From positions 1,922,001-1,986,000 of the forward strand of contig JALBUN010000045.1 in assembly GCA_025174535.1 (NCBI GenBank): DNA of 64,000 nt, given 5' to 3'. Position numbers and translations under genes: made by a program. Positions within the stretch are counted from its first letter, which is position 1, and the number at the start of each line of letters is the position of its first letter. Under the pieces are notes generated by a model. That model was not told where the DNA came from. It ran no database searches and was given only the letters and a program-made list of their open reading frames with translations. Source of the DNA: Cantharellus purpuraceus (lineage: Eukaryota; Basidiomycota; Agaricomycetes; Cantharellales; Hydnaceae). Of the stretch, positions 1 through 14,200 are shown one piece after another.

Positions 1-1204
1 AATCAGGGAAGAATTGTACAAGATTGTGAGTCAAGTAGGGGAAGGCACTTTTGGAAAGGTGTACAAGGCGCAGAACACTGTCTCGCGCATATTTGTGGCT
101 CTCAAACGTATTCGGATGGAAGGCGAGCGCGATGGCTTTCCCGTAACAGCTATGCGAGAAATCAAGCTTCTGCAGTCACTTCGTCATCCCAACATTGTGA
201 ATCTGCACGAGATGATGGTATCAAAAGGTGAGGGTAACCCAGAACTTCAAAGTGCAACATTTTCATTTTGACACCTTTCAGGCCACGTGTACATGGTGTT
301 TGAGTACATGGACCATGATCTGACGGGCGTACTTTCTCAATCACAGTTCTCATTTACACCTGCTCATCTCAAGTCACTTTGTCGTCAAATGCTAGCCGGA
401 TTGGCATATTTGCACCACAAAGGTGTCATCCATCGTGACATCAAAGGTTCCAACATCCTTATCAACAACCGAGGTGAACTAAAGCTCGCTGACTTCGGAC
501 TGGCGAGGTTCTATCAAAAGCGCCGTCAGAGCGATTATACCAACCGTGTTATCACCTTATGGTACCGACCTCCAGAATTGCTTCTCGGTACAACTGTGTA
601 CGGAGCAGAAGTCGACATGTGGAGTGCCGGGTGAGTGCCGTCAGAGCGACCATCAGAGTTTACACGTGTCAACTCATCTCTGCAGGTGCATCATGCTTGA
701 GTTGTTCACGACTAAACCAATCTTTCAAGGCAACGATGAGATTCATCAGTTACAGGTGGTCTATGATATCTTAGGATCCCCAAGCCCCAACGACTGGCCA
801 GGATTAACTGACCTTCCATGGTATGAACTAGTCAAGCCGAGCAAGTCCTCTAAAGGAGGACTGCGTGAACTTTTCAGAAAGTTCGTGATAATATTCTTCT
901 CGCCTTTGTGAGAAGCTTCTAACCCTGAATTTGTACAGGTGGTTGTCCCCGGCTGGTCTTGACCTCGCTGAGACTCTTTTGACGTATGACCCAAGCAAAC
1001 GAGCTACTGCTCTACAAGCGCTCGAAGCACCGTACTTTGCAACGGAGGAGCCTCGAGAGATGTTACCAGAGTATGTCTACTTCCTGGCTTATGATGTGCT
1101 GACGTACTATTTAAATTAGGCTGTCGTCATTGGAAGGAGAGTGGCATGAATTCGAGTCTAAGCGAGAGCGGGAACGAAAAAAACGACGGAAACCAGAACC
1201 ATGA
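1..1204 (+). CDS. CTK1: CTK1/Cdk12-type CTD kinase (5' partial)
   Basis: Cyclin-dependent kinase of the CTK1/Lsk1/Cdk12 class, which phosphorylates the RNA polymerase II C-terminal domain during elongation in the nucleus. The window opens just before the glycine loop GEGTFGKVYKA. The ATP-binding lysine is in VALKRIRM, a PITAIRE-like helix reads FPVTAMREI, the catalytic loop is HRDIKGSNILI, DFG is in LADFGLAR and the activation segment ends in LWYRPPELLLG. Four short introns were inferred (donors near 226, 630, 881 and 1071). The spliced tail reads EGEWHEFESKRERERKKRRK, a basic C-terminus usual for this class. The start and any N-terminal extension lie outside the window. BUR1/Cdk9 is the main alternative; KPIFQGNDEIHQL and the short basic tail favour CTK1. 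The stop lies 53 bp from the convergent CSN4 stop. Confidence 0.88.
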
Positions 1205-1257
1205 TTCATTGTCATAGTACACATGCCCCACGTATGTAGCCCAAGCATTTAGAACGA

Positions 1258-2832
1258 TCATGATGCTGCCACGGCCATGTCCTGTCTAACCAGAGCCTTT
1301 TCATTCAAATATTGTACAATTGTCTCGACCTGATAGTTATTTTGTCAAGACATTGAAGAAAGTAACAGCCGTAATACTTACGCCTGCCGCCGTCATGCGT
1401 ATTTGCCTATCCCACTTTTTGGTCAAAGGGGCACCTGTTTCTTCAGTATGCATGTCAACGTCTCCTAAACCTCCAGCTTTTCCTTGGGCATCATCTTCTT
1501 GCGACCTCCCTTCAAACCAGATGAGCCTTTCTACCTGATCGATGGATCCACATAGACGGCCTTGCTCAATCATTTTCCTTGCCATTGTCTCGGCGGCGCC
1601 GGGTGTTAGATCAAGTAAGGTCCCCAAACCCGCGAAAGTGATATTGTTGTAAATTTTAGAACAAGATAGAAGGTTGTGCTCCATCACCGCCCTGTCTAGG
1701 ACAGTGGATGGACCCGTTCGAGTGCTAGCGTCGGGGTCTGTGAGTATCAAGTCATCTGCTTGAGCAGCAGAAGCTAGTCTATCGTTGGATGATTGACCGA
1801 TCTTGGCCAATTGATGGGGTTTCAGCGAAATTTCAAACTCCTTGACTTCAACAGGTCGCAAAATATGGTCGAGAAACATCTTTGTTAAGATATTGTGATT
1901 TGGAAGTTGGACTGTTCGTTCATCTCGACAAAGAGATGCCAACATGCGCGAACGATTAGGTCCAGCCGGCGCCAACACTGCACAAGTAACTGCGGCTGAT
2001 CTGGAAGGGAAACATTAATGCCGTGTTTCTGAAACTCTGGAACACCTAGAATATATAAGACGCACAGGGCCTGCGACCGTTCATCTTCGTCTAGATCCCC
2101 GACCCAGCTCAACTCATGGTACCTACTAGCAGCCTCAAGAAATTTTCGAGCGTAGTCGTGAATCCTCGCTTGACAAAGTTTGAATGCCAGCTGGAGCTCC
2201 TTGTCTTGGGTTGAGTGAATAAGAAGCGCAGCGCGGTTGTAGTAAGTTTCAGCCTGGACAGAATCCTCCTCTTCCAAGAGGAGACGAACTATACGGATAT
2301 AAGTTTTCAATTTCTCCTCGTCAGTTCTAAAACGTTTTGAACTTTTTAAATCAGTTCGACTGGTGGACAAACGCACCTGTGTCCCGCATCAAGTTGAATA
2401 GTCATCAGCACCCGAGCTGATTCGCTGAAATCTTCCTCCTCTTCAAGGAGATCTGCCAATTGGTATCTCAGAAAGGTCGCCTTGTCCTCGGTCAGTTGAT
2501 CGCGCCGGCTCATGGATGAAATCAGATATTACCTGCTCTTCAAACCTGGCGAGTCGCGGCTGTACGATACGTAGGCAGTCTTCAACGATAGTTTTACGGC
2601 GTTGTCGATCCCTGACACGCCTCTCATTCAAAGCCTTCACTAGCTCTGCCAGTACAGGTCGGCCAATTACAATGTTCACGTGGTCCTGCGTAACAAAGTC
2701 TACTAGAAGATGAATGTCGCTCGCCATGCTGGGTTGATCTGCTTGCGCAACAACGTCAGAGAGAAGAGATAGGTAGCCATTAGCTTGGTCCTTGGAAGGC
2801 AAGGTTGCCAAGTGCGAGAGTTTCGCCTCCAT
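1258..2832 (-). CDS. CSN4: COP9 signalosome subunit 4
   Basis: PCI-domain subunit of the COP9 signalosome, which removes NEDD8 from cullin-RING ubiquitin ligases. Recognisable family segments are the helical repeats (YYNRAALLIHSTQDKELQL), then LAPAGPNRSRMLASLCRDER, then the winged-helix PCI core VMEHNLLSCSKIYNNITFAG and the stretch MIEQGRLCGSIDQVERLIWF. The start was placed at the ATG giving MEAKLSHLATLP, with no upstream in-frame coding signal. A final intron (GTAAGT..TATCAG, near 1322-1380) must be removed: reading through it gives an artificial tail, whereas splicing yields VETIVQYLNEKALVRQ and a stop at 1258, matching the family C-terminus. It is tail-to-tail with CTK1, and 123 bp separate its start from the end of the bromodomain gene upstream. 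Confidence 0.9.
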
Positions 2833-2955
2833 CCCAGTGCAAGTTACACGCCACCGGTACCAAATAAGGTCAAGACACCGCGGATGTAATCCCACTTTCC
2901 GGGACTGCGAATGGTTGAATGTTACAAATTGTACTAAACAATATAATACATGTAT

Positions 2956-5141
2956 CTATCTTTTGCCCCGGAACATAAATCCTTCAGTCTGACGAAAATC
3001 TCGTATGTGCCCTTCACTTTCAATCATCATCTACACGGCCGTCAGCCCCTTAATAAGAAGCTCTGACACAAGATAAGGACTTACTTCGTGCGCCATCCTA
3101 TAAATGTCGGACTTCGGCCTATTGTACATCATTGCGTTGGCAAACATCAGGTAAATCTCTCGCTGGTAGTCATCAGAATTACTGATCGCCCCGTCCTTGA
3201 TCCTAGTTTTCATAGTTTTCAAGTCCATAGGCCGTTTGACAATCTCATGATAGTCCGGGGCTTCTGAGTCTTTAATCGGATTATGAAAAATGTTGCCATT
3301 TCGATGTTGTGATATTTGAGAGTGCAACATTGAAATGACAGCCTGAAATCGTTTGATCGCAGAGGTGGAAAGTTCAACATTAGCTTTTGGACGTCGACGA
3401 CCGGGACCTACAAAAGTAGCTTTGGCGTCAAGGGAGGATAGCGATGAGCAATGGGAAGTATTCATTACCTTGGTCATCGTCTTCAGTGGGAACAGACTCG
3501 TCTCGTGCCTTTTTCTTTTCTCGCCCAGAGTCTGGCGTCGATGCTTCGACTTCACCAACCTTGCGCTTGCCTGAAGAAGCACATCGCAAATGAGATGTGA
3601 ACAACGAACATCGATGACAATACCTTGTGAAGATGGGCGTAAGGACGACGGAACACTTGATACTGGAGGCGTTTCAACATCCGAATCAAGAGCTGTGGAT
3701 TGACCGTCTAGCTGCAGAATGTCCCCTCCAGTAGGACAGAAGGGCGTGTTTGTTTCAGGATCACTAGCTAGGTCCTCCGCTTGAATGGCTGTCGTGAAGG
3801 GTGCCACCATGTCCACTGACTTCTGACGTGAAAGTTCTTCAAGGGCTTCGATTGCTTTCAGTTCCTCTTGAGTTCTCTGTCCTCTTGAGATCACGTTTGA
3901 TTTTGACTCTGTGGCACTAGTTGGCGCTTCAGTAATGGTAGCGGACCTGGATCAGTCATGGAAAGGAGAGTAGAAAGAACGCCTACTTATGTCCTGGGAC
4001 ATTCGAGATGGTTCATCTGCGGGTGTTGATAACAAGGTCATGCTTTGCACGGAAGGTCTTTCGATCAGTCCTATGTCTGTGTCTTTTGTATTGAAAGACG
4101 CCACTTCCTTCAAGTCGGCCATATCAGCTGCTTGAGGCTTAGTTTGCGCTGGCGATTGCGCATCCATGTTTTGGTCTTCATGAATAGACGTATGCTGCGT
4201 TCGTTCAGATGGAGGGGGCGTCGCCGATTGAGGAGGTTCATGGCTAGATGTCTCAGCGAGACTTTGTGAAGCTTGTAAGTCCATGTCGGTGTCAGTCTGT
4301 GGGTCCTATAATACTGTCAGCAACTCTCACAAAACAATGGGCGACGTCATGCCTGGCCAATAGATTCATCCTGCAGCGATTCATCCTCTGCCTCTTGTAG
4401 TGGAAGGACTTCTACCGCGCTTGAGGGATGCGTTGAAGGCGAATCACCATGTTCCTGAACTTGAACGGCAGCAGTCGCAGAATCCTGAGAAGTGATCCCT
4501 AATTCTTGTGCAATCTCGTTGTCCCATCTGCCAGCTCGTATATCGTCGATCTCCGAAGCTAAAGTCCTTTGATCGAGCACGTAAGTTCGTGCGGGGAAAA
4601 GTGATAGAAAACATACTTGAATCTCTCCTCTTCTGCTAAAATCAGGGATCTCAGTTCGATGACGCGGTCTTGATAATGTCGCTGTGCGAGCTTAAGATTG
4701 AGGCGTGCTTCATTGTCCACGCATTGTTAAACATGTAACATAATCAAATGAAACGGCCACACACCATGTGGTGCATGCGTCTCGTCGGAACTTATACACC
4801 CATTAGGTGAAGACTAGCTCACACCTGATCGGAAGGAGCCTAGTAAGCTTACCACTCGTATCCGGCCTCTCCCATGAGATGGACATAGATTGTTTGACAC
4901 GCCTAGCCAGCCAAGGTTAGCTAGATGGAAAAGTAGGTTGCAAGAAATAAACCTGAGGAGAGAAGAATCCTTTTGGTCGACTAATGAGTGGATGCTTGCT
5001 GAGTACTCTGGAAATATCGAGCCACGCATTGGCACCATATTCATAAACAGCTTGTGCCACTAGTAGGCGTTCTCTAGCAGAAAGGTGAGACACAACGTCC
5101 AGATTAGTTACACCGCTTCTGGTGGAACGTGTTGAGGACAT
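2956..5141 (-). CDS. BRD8/Bdc1-like bromodomain protein (NuA4 subunit)
   Basis: Nuclear acetyl-lysine reader resembling human BRD8 and fission yeast Bdc1, subunits of the NuA4/TIP60 histone acetyltransferase. The N-terminus (MSSTRSTRSGVTNLDVVSHL) leads into a SANT/Myb-like segment, LLVAQAVYEYGANAWLDISR. A long acidic, low-complexity middle follows. The C-terminal bromodomain contains NPIKDSEAPDYHEIVKRPMD and MFANAMMYNRPKSDIYRMAH, with the conserved Asn in MMYN. The last intron (GTAAGT..GTGTAG, about 53 nt) was placed so that the tail reads MMIESEGHIRDFRQTEG and stops at 2956. Without it the frame ends in an unconserved tail. A generic Bdf-type bromodomain protein is unlikely because there is one bromodomain plus a SANT segment. 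It sits next to TRA1, whose product is the scaffold of the same complex. Confidence 0.82.
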
Positions 5142-5232
5142 GCCAGACAGAGAGAACTCGTGGGAAAACTTTAAGTTACAAACAGGTGGTTACATAATAA
5201 CAAGTAAAGGGCGGTGAGATGCAGTCTTGTAA

Positions 5233-8200
5233 TTAAAACCATGGATAATATGCTGTATTTTGTTTGGCGAGGTTCAGCGGGTTAGTTGCAGAAGATATCT
5301 GTTTGTTGAGAGTCTAAGCTATTGCCTTTGCAGCTACACGATACGGGTATGACTTACCAGGCTGGTGATAGTTTGTACTGCAGGCACGGGAGGACTGTTT
5401 CCGCCCTGGGACAACATATTGTCAGGTAAAAACCAAAGATTATCCACAACTTGCTCACTCTCTCTCTGTCCTTATCTTGTGCACGGCATGACAGGTGTTC
5501 TGCTCTAGAAACCACGATGTCTATGTTGGTGAGCACATGCTGACGGAACAACGTGTCGGCGTGTTGTGATTTATTGAAGTACGTATACCATGTCATGACC
5601 TCGTCCCGGATAAACAGACTTAGTTGTTGTTCCATGTCAAACTGGTATACAAGATGAAGGAGTGAGTCTCAACAAATGGCCCAGCCAAGCCAAGGTTTGC
5701 TGACCTCTGGTTCTGTTAAAGACCTAGCTATCGCCATAATCCCCGATGTCAATAACCCCTCAATTCCGATAGGGTTCAAAAAATGCTGCATATTGGGAGT
5801 GAGCCTAAATGGAGTAGCTTCGTTCCAATGCATTCTTGGGGAACTCGGGTCAAATGCTAAAACTCATTAGCCTGTAGACAAAAAATTTTGTGAGCAGTGA
5901 CATACCAGGCATCAATTCCGACATGTAGATCAGGCCCGTAGATCGGGATATGTGGAAACGTGATGGAAGGCGACTGGTCAAACACATAATATATGTCATG
6001 AATGTCGTGGATGCCAACTGCAATGCGAATTGCTTCCGCATCGTCCAGAGTTCATATGAAGTTTTCATTGTTTTGGCCATGTACTGTCAGCGAGACATTA
6101 GCAAAAACACGAGCAAGGAAAACGGCCGACGGGGTACATTTGAAATGATGTTTTCGGGTACCATTTTTGCCATGATTTCTTCCTGGAGTTCTGCTCGGAG
6201 GTTGATAACCTGACTTTCTGAGAGCTGGAAAGGGTTGATGAGTTAGGAATGTATGACAACAGATGAAGACACACGGAGGGGCTATATACACTCTCGAACT
6301 TCTCAGCAAAGGCCAGTTGTGGATCCTCACGAGCTAGTCGTACGGAGTCGCAATGCTCGTCATAAATGTGCTGCAATGTCACGTAAGACGAATCGTTGGC
6401 GAGTAGCCGTAGAGTGGGGTTTAAGGGAACAGCGACAGGTAAATGGAAACACAGATTCCTCTTGCGGCTCTCCTTGCGACGGGTTAATACTCTGCACACA
6501 ATGTCAGATGAGTAGCCTGAGAAACAGAAGAGTCTCACCCATTGAAGATTCTGAAAAGTTGTTGAATACGTTCCTCACGACGAACCCAAGTCTGCGTGGG
6601 CATTTGGACCGCGAAAGAATGGTGTGTACCATCATGACCAATGAGTGTAATGCGCCTGAACGTGAAACCGTTCCCTCGGCAGAATTCAACTCTGGGAGCA
6701 TAACGCATAATCCTGGTAAAATTGTTGTTGTTGTCCTTGTTCTAAGATGATGCGCCGTCAATACGACGCAGAGGCTCGGACCGAAAATTCTGACCTCAAG
6801 GTATTGACCAGGGACCTCTACTTCATCAAATTTACCATGTTGGAATTCAACTAACCACTTGCTGACCGTGTCGAGTGATTGGAACCGAGGACGGTTGTCC
6901 AAAAGCTTCTCGAATTTATCCCGCCATTGCATCATTCGACGAATATACTCTCTTAAAGTCAGTTTGCCTGTCTTGAAATCTTCTTCAAACTCGGCCTTAA
7001 GCATTTAACACAATTAAAGAGGTGCGTATCGAACGAACTCATATTTGCTTACCTGAGTAACTGGGGAGGTAACAGATCGCAGAAAGGTCTCGATAGCCTC
7101 GACAGATTGTTCTGGGACACTCAAATCATTGTCGGACTGCGTAAGTCCGCTATGAAGATTCTGTGAGAAGTATGTTAGGTCTATTGACACCATCGACAAT
7201 AGAACACACATTTAGTCCAGCTGCGACAGCATTGCTTAATATTCGATAGCTGTCCTCCTCATTACTAGGTTTGAAACGCTGTTTGAGCTGATCTTGTATC
7301 GTTTCCAATGTCAACGCAAGAAGAGGGAATGCTGTCTTCAAGATCGCAACGATCTCCTCTACATATTCCCAGGGTTGCCGCGCTTCACGACTAGGTGTGC
7401 CGATGGATGATGGTACGCCAGTCTGAAGGCCATTTTGACCCGCATGGGGTGTTTCGATGCGAGTGCCATTTATTCCTACTGACATGGCATCCAAGGTATC
7501 ATGTTTAGTCGCCTCGCTTTGAGGATCGCCCATCAAGACGTCGCCATCGGCCATCACTTCACTTCTCGATCCGGACAGATTAGGCGTTGCTGAACGAGCA
7601 TGCTGAGCACTTGCAGCAGCTTGGGACCGCATGCTGGCAAAATCATCCTTTGTTGTCCGTAGATGCCAGAATAATGCCTGGGGCGTGTTAGTACTCAAAA
7701 GCGGTTCATATGATCAAAGCCATAACAGGAAACCGACCTGGGGATAAAGCTTTGCGAGGCTCAGTAAAATGTAGCGGGCATTCTTCGCTTCACGATGTCC
7801 GAGTGACAACAATAGCTGTGGAATTAGTGTAATCCAATACCAAAACGCTGCGTCGCCCTTGTAGCTGTCAAATGCAGAAGAAACGACAGGGTTGGCAGGA
7901 TCATCCAAACTGAGAAGCCAGAGGACTCGGATGAGAAGTGGTCGACTTTTCGAGTCTTTATATAACCCAGCGGCTTGCATATAGCAGCTAACCGCGTTCC
8001 CAGCATGTGACAACTCGTTTGGATGCTCCTTGAACATCTCGTCGTTAAATCGGCCCCACTCTGCCCAAGCCTTTGGCATATTCAATTCCATACCGACCGC
8101 TTGGCCGAACGCATGGTTAGCTTCGTTAGTGTGGTTCAACTTGGCAAAAAACATGCCCTTCAGTGTGTAGAATTCGGCCTTTTGCGTGGTCGAGAAATAA

Positions 8201-11200
8201 ACCAGATTAGTATTGTTAATCACGTCTAGGCCATTCTGGAGCTCATTTGGATTCTGATAATGACAGCGAGCCTGTTCGCGAAGTTTGAGGAACGCCTCCG
8301 CGATCTCGATGTTGGGCAACGTATATATCTTGTTCAGGGATTGATGACAAACCTCCAGGAGGTGGTGTTTTCGAGCAACATGGGCAAATCGATTGACAAG
8401 CCAAGCAGTCTCATGATAGCCTCGATAACCAAACGTGTTCGGATTGTTCGGCATGCTGGAGGCACCCTGAGGAGGCTGGATAAGAGGCAAATAATGCCGG
8501 TTGATTGCGTAGAAAACATGTTGACGCCATGCCACCAAATCACTCCAGATGCTGATATCGTCTGCAAGATTGGGAAGGCGCTCACGCCATGCTTGAAGCA
8601 CCAGTTTCAGATCCGAAGACTTCTTCTCCAAGTTCTGCGCGTTTGTCTGCGCCAAAGAGCCGTATATTTGAGCTGCCTCTTGGAGTTCGACAAACTGTTG
8701 AAAATGCTGCAGTAATGGGACATGCGCTTTTGACAATGCACCGGGAAGGGTAACCCACTTGCGGAGAGTCAGTTGGATTCCATCTTCTAATTGTCGTGTG
8801 AAGTCTCCATTCTTCTCGAGAGGCCAAGTGGCTTTAATTAAGGAGGCATATGCCTGGAAAACACGTCGGCGAGGTGTCGCGATTTCCTCTAACCCATTCA
8901 GGTCAGCGTCCAGCGTATCTTGATCAGCCGTCCAATCTGGGTTCCTCCAGCGACATTCAAGCAGAAGATCTTGATTACCCTCACTCTTCGACAGTTCTTC
9001 AAGAATTTCCCACTGTTGCAGTTTCTCGGCTGCTAAGATCCAGTGATCCTCCCAGAGACAATACTCGGCCTCAGAGAATGGAATAACACCGGTACGAGAC
9101 TTGACCTGTGCTGCTTCGTACATAGCCTGTGCCTGAGGCCACATCCCGTTCTGCTCTAGGGATACGGCACAGTTCGTCTCTGGGTAGAGGCAGCGACGTC
9201 TCCATAGACCATAAAACATATCATCCTCTGCCAACTCCGCGTAGAGCTCTGCTAAAGAATCATATGTAGTATCCTGAATGCTCTCTTCCTCCCGCAAGTA
9301 ATCTAATGAGTCTTGCAGTATCTCGAGACAGGTGTGCCATGCACCAAATGTCTTGCCCAAATATTTCAGTAGATATGGGGGAAGGCTCATCGGAGGGGAG
9401 CATGCTTTCACACCTGCCAGGAGCGTCTGTACAACATTGGGTCGTAGATCCACCTGCCGACTTAGATGATCCTTGCTCAATAAAATTATCACTGTGTTGG
9501 TCAGATCCATTTGTTCCTTTCTTGATAAGCTGGCCCATATTGCACTGAAGACCGACACCCATGTGAGATGCACGACGTGGGGATCCAAGAAGAGCAAGCG
9601 CCGGGTTGGTTGGGCGAGGTCACGGACGCGACATTGAATAGCAGACATAGATAATTGGGACATTCGGGACTGGAAGACATTCGTTTCTAGAGTCAAGGGT
9701 TCATCCCCGTCGATTGCTCCGAGGAGGAGATCTAAGGCAAGATGCAACCAATAATGATCCGCAAGGGCCTCCCAATTTTGCACTCCAAGGACATACGATA
9801 GGCGACTAGACAATGACCGGGGAATGCTGTCATCCAAAAGTTCGATAAATTGGCCGCGCATGATGGGATCTTTTGACCGGCATCCCAAAAGATAAGAGGG
9901 TTCCAGTCGCATCGTTAAGTCTGTACGTCGAAGTGACTCTTCCTTGTAGATGTCATAAATGAGCTGCAAATACTCTCCGAACAAGATCGGTCCTCGCTGT
10001 TCAAACGCCTTCATGGTGCCCAGCAGCGATGCCTTTTCCTTAAGCGTCGGATAAGCGTCCTTACGGCGTAAAACCCATTCTCTAGTTATGTCGAGAAGAA
10101 TGGTACAAAGGCTCTCGCTACTCGACTTGTCCGCAATCTGGACGAGACAGTGAAGAAAATGCCGACGCTGATCGGCGAGATGCGCAACGGAAATGCGACA
10201 GATCTCAAGAATGGATGAAATTTGTTGAATTGGCACCTCTGGATTAGACATTTGTTGGGCGATGTGCTCTTTCGTGGCTTTAACCAAGAGTCTCATTAGG
10301 CCTGCGGCGAACGGCTCAATTCGGGCAGGTGATAACTGTACCATGGAAAGTAACATTAGCATAGGGCCCTTCAGATTGTTTGAGGTCCGGAGGCTCTCGG
10401 AGATAGCATTTGCGACCCAAGTGTGGAAGTCAGAGGCATCACTCGGGGACTCGTCATCGTTCTCGGTTACAGGAAAAATTTCAAGGAGTTTTTTGAAAGC
10501 AGGATGTAGACTCTCGTGAAGAAGCGACTCGTCGCTCGACATGCCCTTTTGAATTAACCGTTGCAAGAGGCCGCCGTTAGAAGTGTACCATTCAAGAGGC
10601 TTGTCGGCTGTGACCACAGCAAAGACTTTGGCCGAGTTAGATATATGAGTGAGACTTTGCTCAGTGATATCGGTCTATATCACCAACGTAAGTCAGATAC
10701 AGGCGTCAAATATCAATGGCACCTTACCTGCTCTAGAGCACGAATGAAAAAATTTAGCTTCACTGTCACCTCACTCCAACCGTTAGGTCCAATAAGAGTC
10801 TGTAGTTGCCCCAGGGCACGTAGGACCAGACCTGCTTTGTTTGCTGGTTCGTTTGAGGTCACAACTAATCGCACCAAGTAGCTGACGATCGTTTCGCGAT
10901 GATTCAAAGGTAATGCCCAGGGCGAGTTATTAACCCTCTCGACCTGATGAGGATCTTCGGGACGAAGGGAAATGGTCACTGTCTCGGACGTTGGAGCTTG
11001 TTTTGCTTGCCGTTCCCATGTCATGATAAGGTCAAGCAGATCTAAAGAGAGCGCTCGGGTTTCCGCATTCGAACTTGGTTGTAAACCCAACTTCGAGAGT
11101 GAGCCAACCATGTGAGGCACAAACAGCTCGCGGCAGGAGTAAAACAACGTTGGATGACGAATCATGAGTTGATAGATCACTATCAGCTGGGAAAGGCCGT

Positions 11201-14200
11201 GGCCTTCCTCGATGAGCATCCGCCTAGTCAATTTAGCCCATGACGGGTAACCAGGCTCGTGCAGAATACGCTTTGGGAGGGCGGGAGCAAGAATGTCAAG
11301 AGCCTGGCGAATAAGGGTACGACCTTCTGTGTGGGGTGGCCTTAATAGCCCAGTCCAAGTTCGTAAGATGAACTTGGCAGGGCTATCAAACGCTTCAAAG
11401 AAGCGTGCAGCCAGAATGTATGCTGTTTGTTTGACGACAGCATCCTCCACAGTAATATAATTCCACGCGCATTTAATTATATCCTTTCGAACATCCTGAA
11501 TGAGAGAGGAGCAATGATGCACGATGAGACTCGACATGTGCAACAGCTCAATGGAAAGCGCATCATCCGTGGTAGGTAAAACCACTCGGTCGCTCATAGG
11601 TCGCCAAATCCGAGCATGGATATGATTAATGATGTCAGGATCCACAATGTGACCGGTTTCTTCCTTGCGAGAGAATGTCACGTAAAGCAACGGATTGATG
11701 ATATATCGAATGAACACTGTCTTGTGCGTCCATGATGGAGATGGGTTCTCAAACCAAGCGAGAAATCTCATGAGGACGTTGCGTCGATAAGGATCGGATC
11801 GGCTCATTGCAACATGCTGATACAAAAAGTTTGTGAGCCCAGATACATCAACGACGGAGGGGTGCGCATATATGACAACAATGTCGAAGAGTAAGTCAAT
11901 ACGAGGTCCCTGTTCAAGGGCACGTATGAAGATGGATCGCATAAGCGTTATCTGGCGAGAATGAACCGCCGGAGGATCGAGAGATGTGCCTGAACTATAT
12001 TGTAGTTGGATGTGCCATAAAGGGAGCAATGCATCTATGACATATCCATGTTCAGACAACCAGCTGTCGGATATCACTGCTAGATCCCCACATAGGAGCA
12101 TGCCAGGCAGAATGAGCTCCCGGTTGTCGTTTTGCAGACAAGTAGCAATGATGCTAGACGTTTGTGCACCAAGTTCACGCTCAAGGGATATGGCATGTCT
12201 AGATAAGAGAACATTCCTCAAGGTGCGAACATGTCTAGGGTCTCCAATACGGTGCAGGAAATATGCCACGGCTTCGCCTGGGTAGCGGTTGAGAAACTTT
12301 GCCAAAGGTTCTGTGAAAGGACTAGGCGCGGAAGACTCAAGACAGGCTTCGGCATCGACAACGGCATTCACAAGGTCTTTCAAGAAAATGTTTGCCGTAG
12401 GAGGTAGCAGGTGGAAGATATGAACTAGTTCAACCAACTTGATGATTTCTTCGTTGTCCGTAAGCGTCCTGTACGCAGTGCCCCGTAACATGTTTGGATC
12501 TGCAATGACACGGAAGTGATCCAAGAGCTTGCTTCCAATCTCGACTTTGAAATAATTTGTAAGGAGTTCAAGCAACCGCGCCAGACCTTCCAGACCAGGC
12601 ACCGAGAGCCGCTTGGGGTCCGCAAGATTCATCAGGATGGGACGTAGACCAGTCTGTAGCAAATCTCTAGGCAATCGAGTTTGGTGCGTGAGGACCAAAC
12701 GGAGACCCTCATGAGCAATATTTTTAACTTCCAACGAGGGTGAGTACAATGACTTGAAGTAAACACCAATGACACTGCCAAAGCCCCGGTGTCAGTAGTT
12801 CATTCCCAGAATGGCAACATATGACTAACCGCTGGCGAGTTTGATGTTGCTTAGCAAAGAAATCCGTTACAGGCATAGATGCAGTCAACAATTTGATGCA
12901 AACTACGCGAAGCCTGATGACCTCTAGAGCACTTCGACGCTGAGTATTCCGTCCGATGAGTGCTGCATCCTCTGCATCAGCAAGTGCTAATGCTTCATGA
13001 AGGAGGCGAAGAAGTTCTTCGTTCACATCGAGAAGACGAGGCTGAAGGTCTAAACAATATCTGATTGCATCGATATTTCCAATTTGAGTGGACAGTGGGA
13101 GCGCGCGTAAAGGCTTGGTGAAGATAGGAGACAGGAGGCGATCGCGGTGCTGATTCATGAGTTCCGAGATAGTGACTCCACTTATTTCCCCCAATAGATG
13201 CAACGTCGATTGTGCTGCTTTGCGTACTGTGGAGTTCGTACTTGACAATTCCACGATGATGACTTTGACAAGGTACGAAATCTCTTCTTGTTGATCCACA
13301 CCATCCTCGTTTATGGAAGTCCCGTTACCGCGACATGTACGAATGATGTGTGTGATGGCATCCAGCACTTCGTCAAGGTTAGCTGGGGGATCGTTTGGCA
13401 TGTCTTTCAGAACGAAAAAGAGTGCACGGATGAAATCAGGCTCTCGCTTGCGAACCCATGTAGTCCCGAGGTCAACTTCGGAAGTCATCACAGCAATTCC
13501 TTTACATCCTGCTATTTTTTTGGGCCAGGTCTCCTCGAAACAAGTAACCACGAAGCGATGTGCGAGTTGGTCTAGAACGGGAGACGGATCTCGTCGCATC
13601 GTGGAAAATGGGACGTTGCTCTTGGCTGTCTCCAGGAGATCGTTGATGATCGCGACGACCACCTCCTGAGCAGTTCTAGCCTCTTCTGCCTCGGGCTTGG
13701 CCATGGTGAGTGGGATAGTATCGAGATAGAGCGTAACAAGTCGATGCAGCATCCGACGGTTACCGGCGTCAGCGGGACTCGTCACGGAGCCTGATATTTC
13801 CATGCTAAGGATGTGTCGAGAGAGATCACGAATATACTCTTTTGCGGGTGAGCGAAACTGAGATATGTGGACAGAGTCAAATAAGGCTTGGACAGTACGT
13901 TGGAAGACGTCCACTCTTTCCGGCCCATGTAAGCCCTGTGATGCAGGTGACAAACTAGACTCTGGAGAGAAGAAAAAGAATCGCAGGGACTTACGTCTCG
14001 AAGTAGAACGGTCATGCAGTGTTTCAACACCTCATATGCCTCACGGCGATATTCTTGATTTTCATGTCGCAAGCTACGGGCCGCCAATTCTGAGAGTGGT
14101 CCCAGGTTGATGTGCTCCTCACGACCTGCCACGAACTTTACAGGTAGTGTTGCGGGATCTGTGAACTCCTGGTATTCGAGTTGTGGGTGTTGATCGAGCA

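Noticed and set aside
13288..13669. Plus-strand frames inside TRA1
   Set aside because: They are shadows of the conserved minus-strand TRA1 coding sequence.
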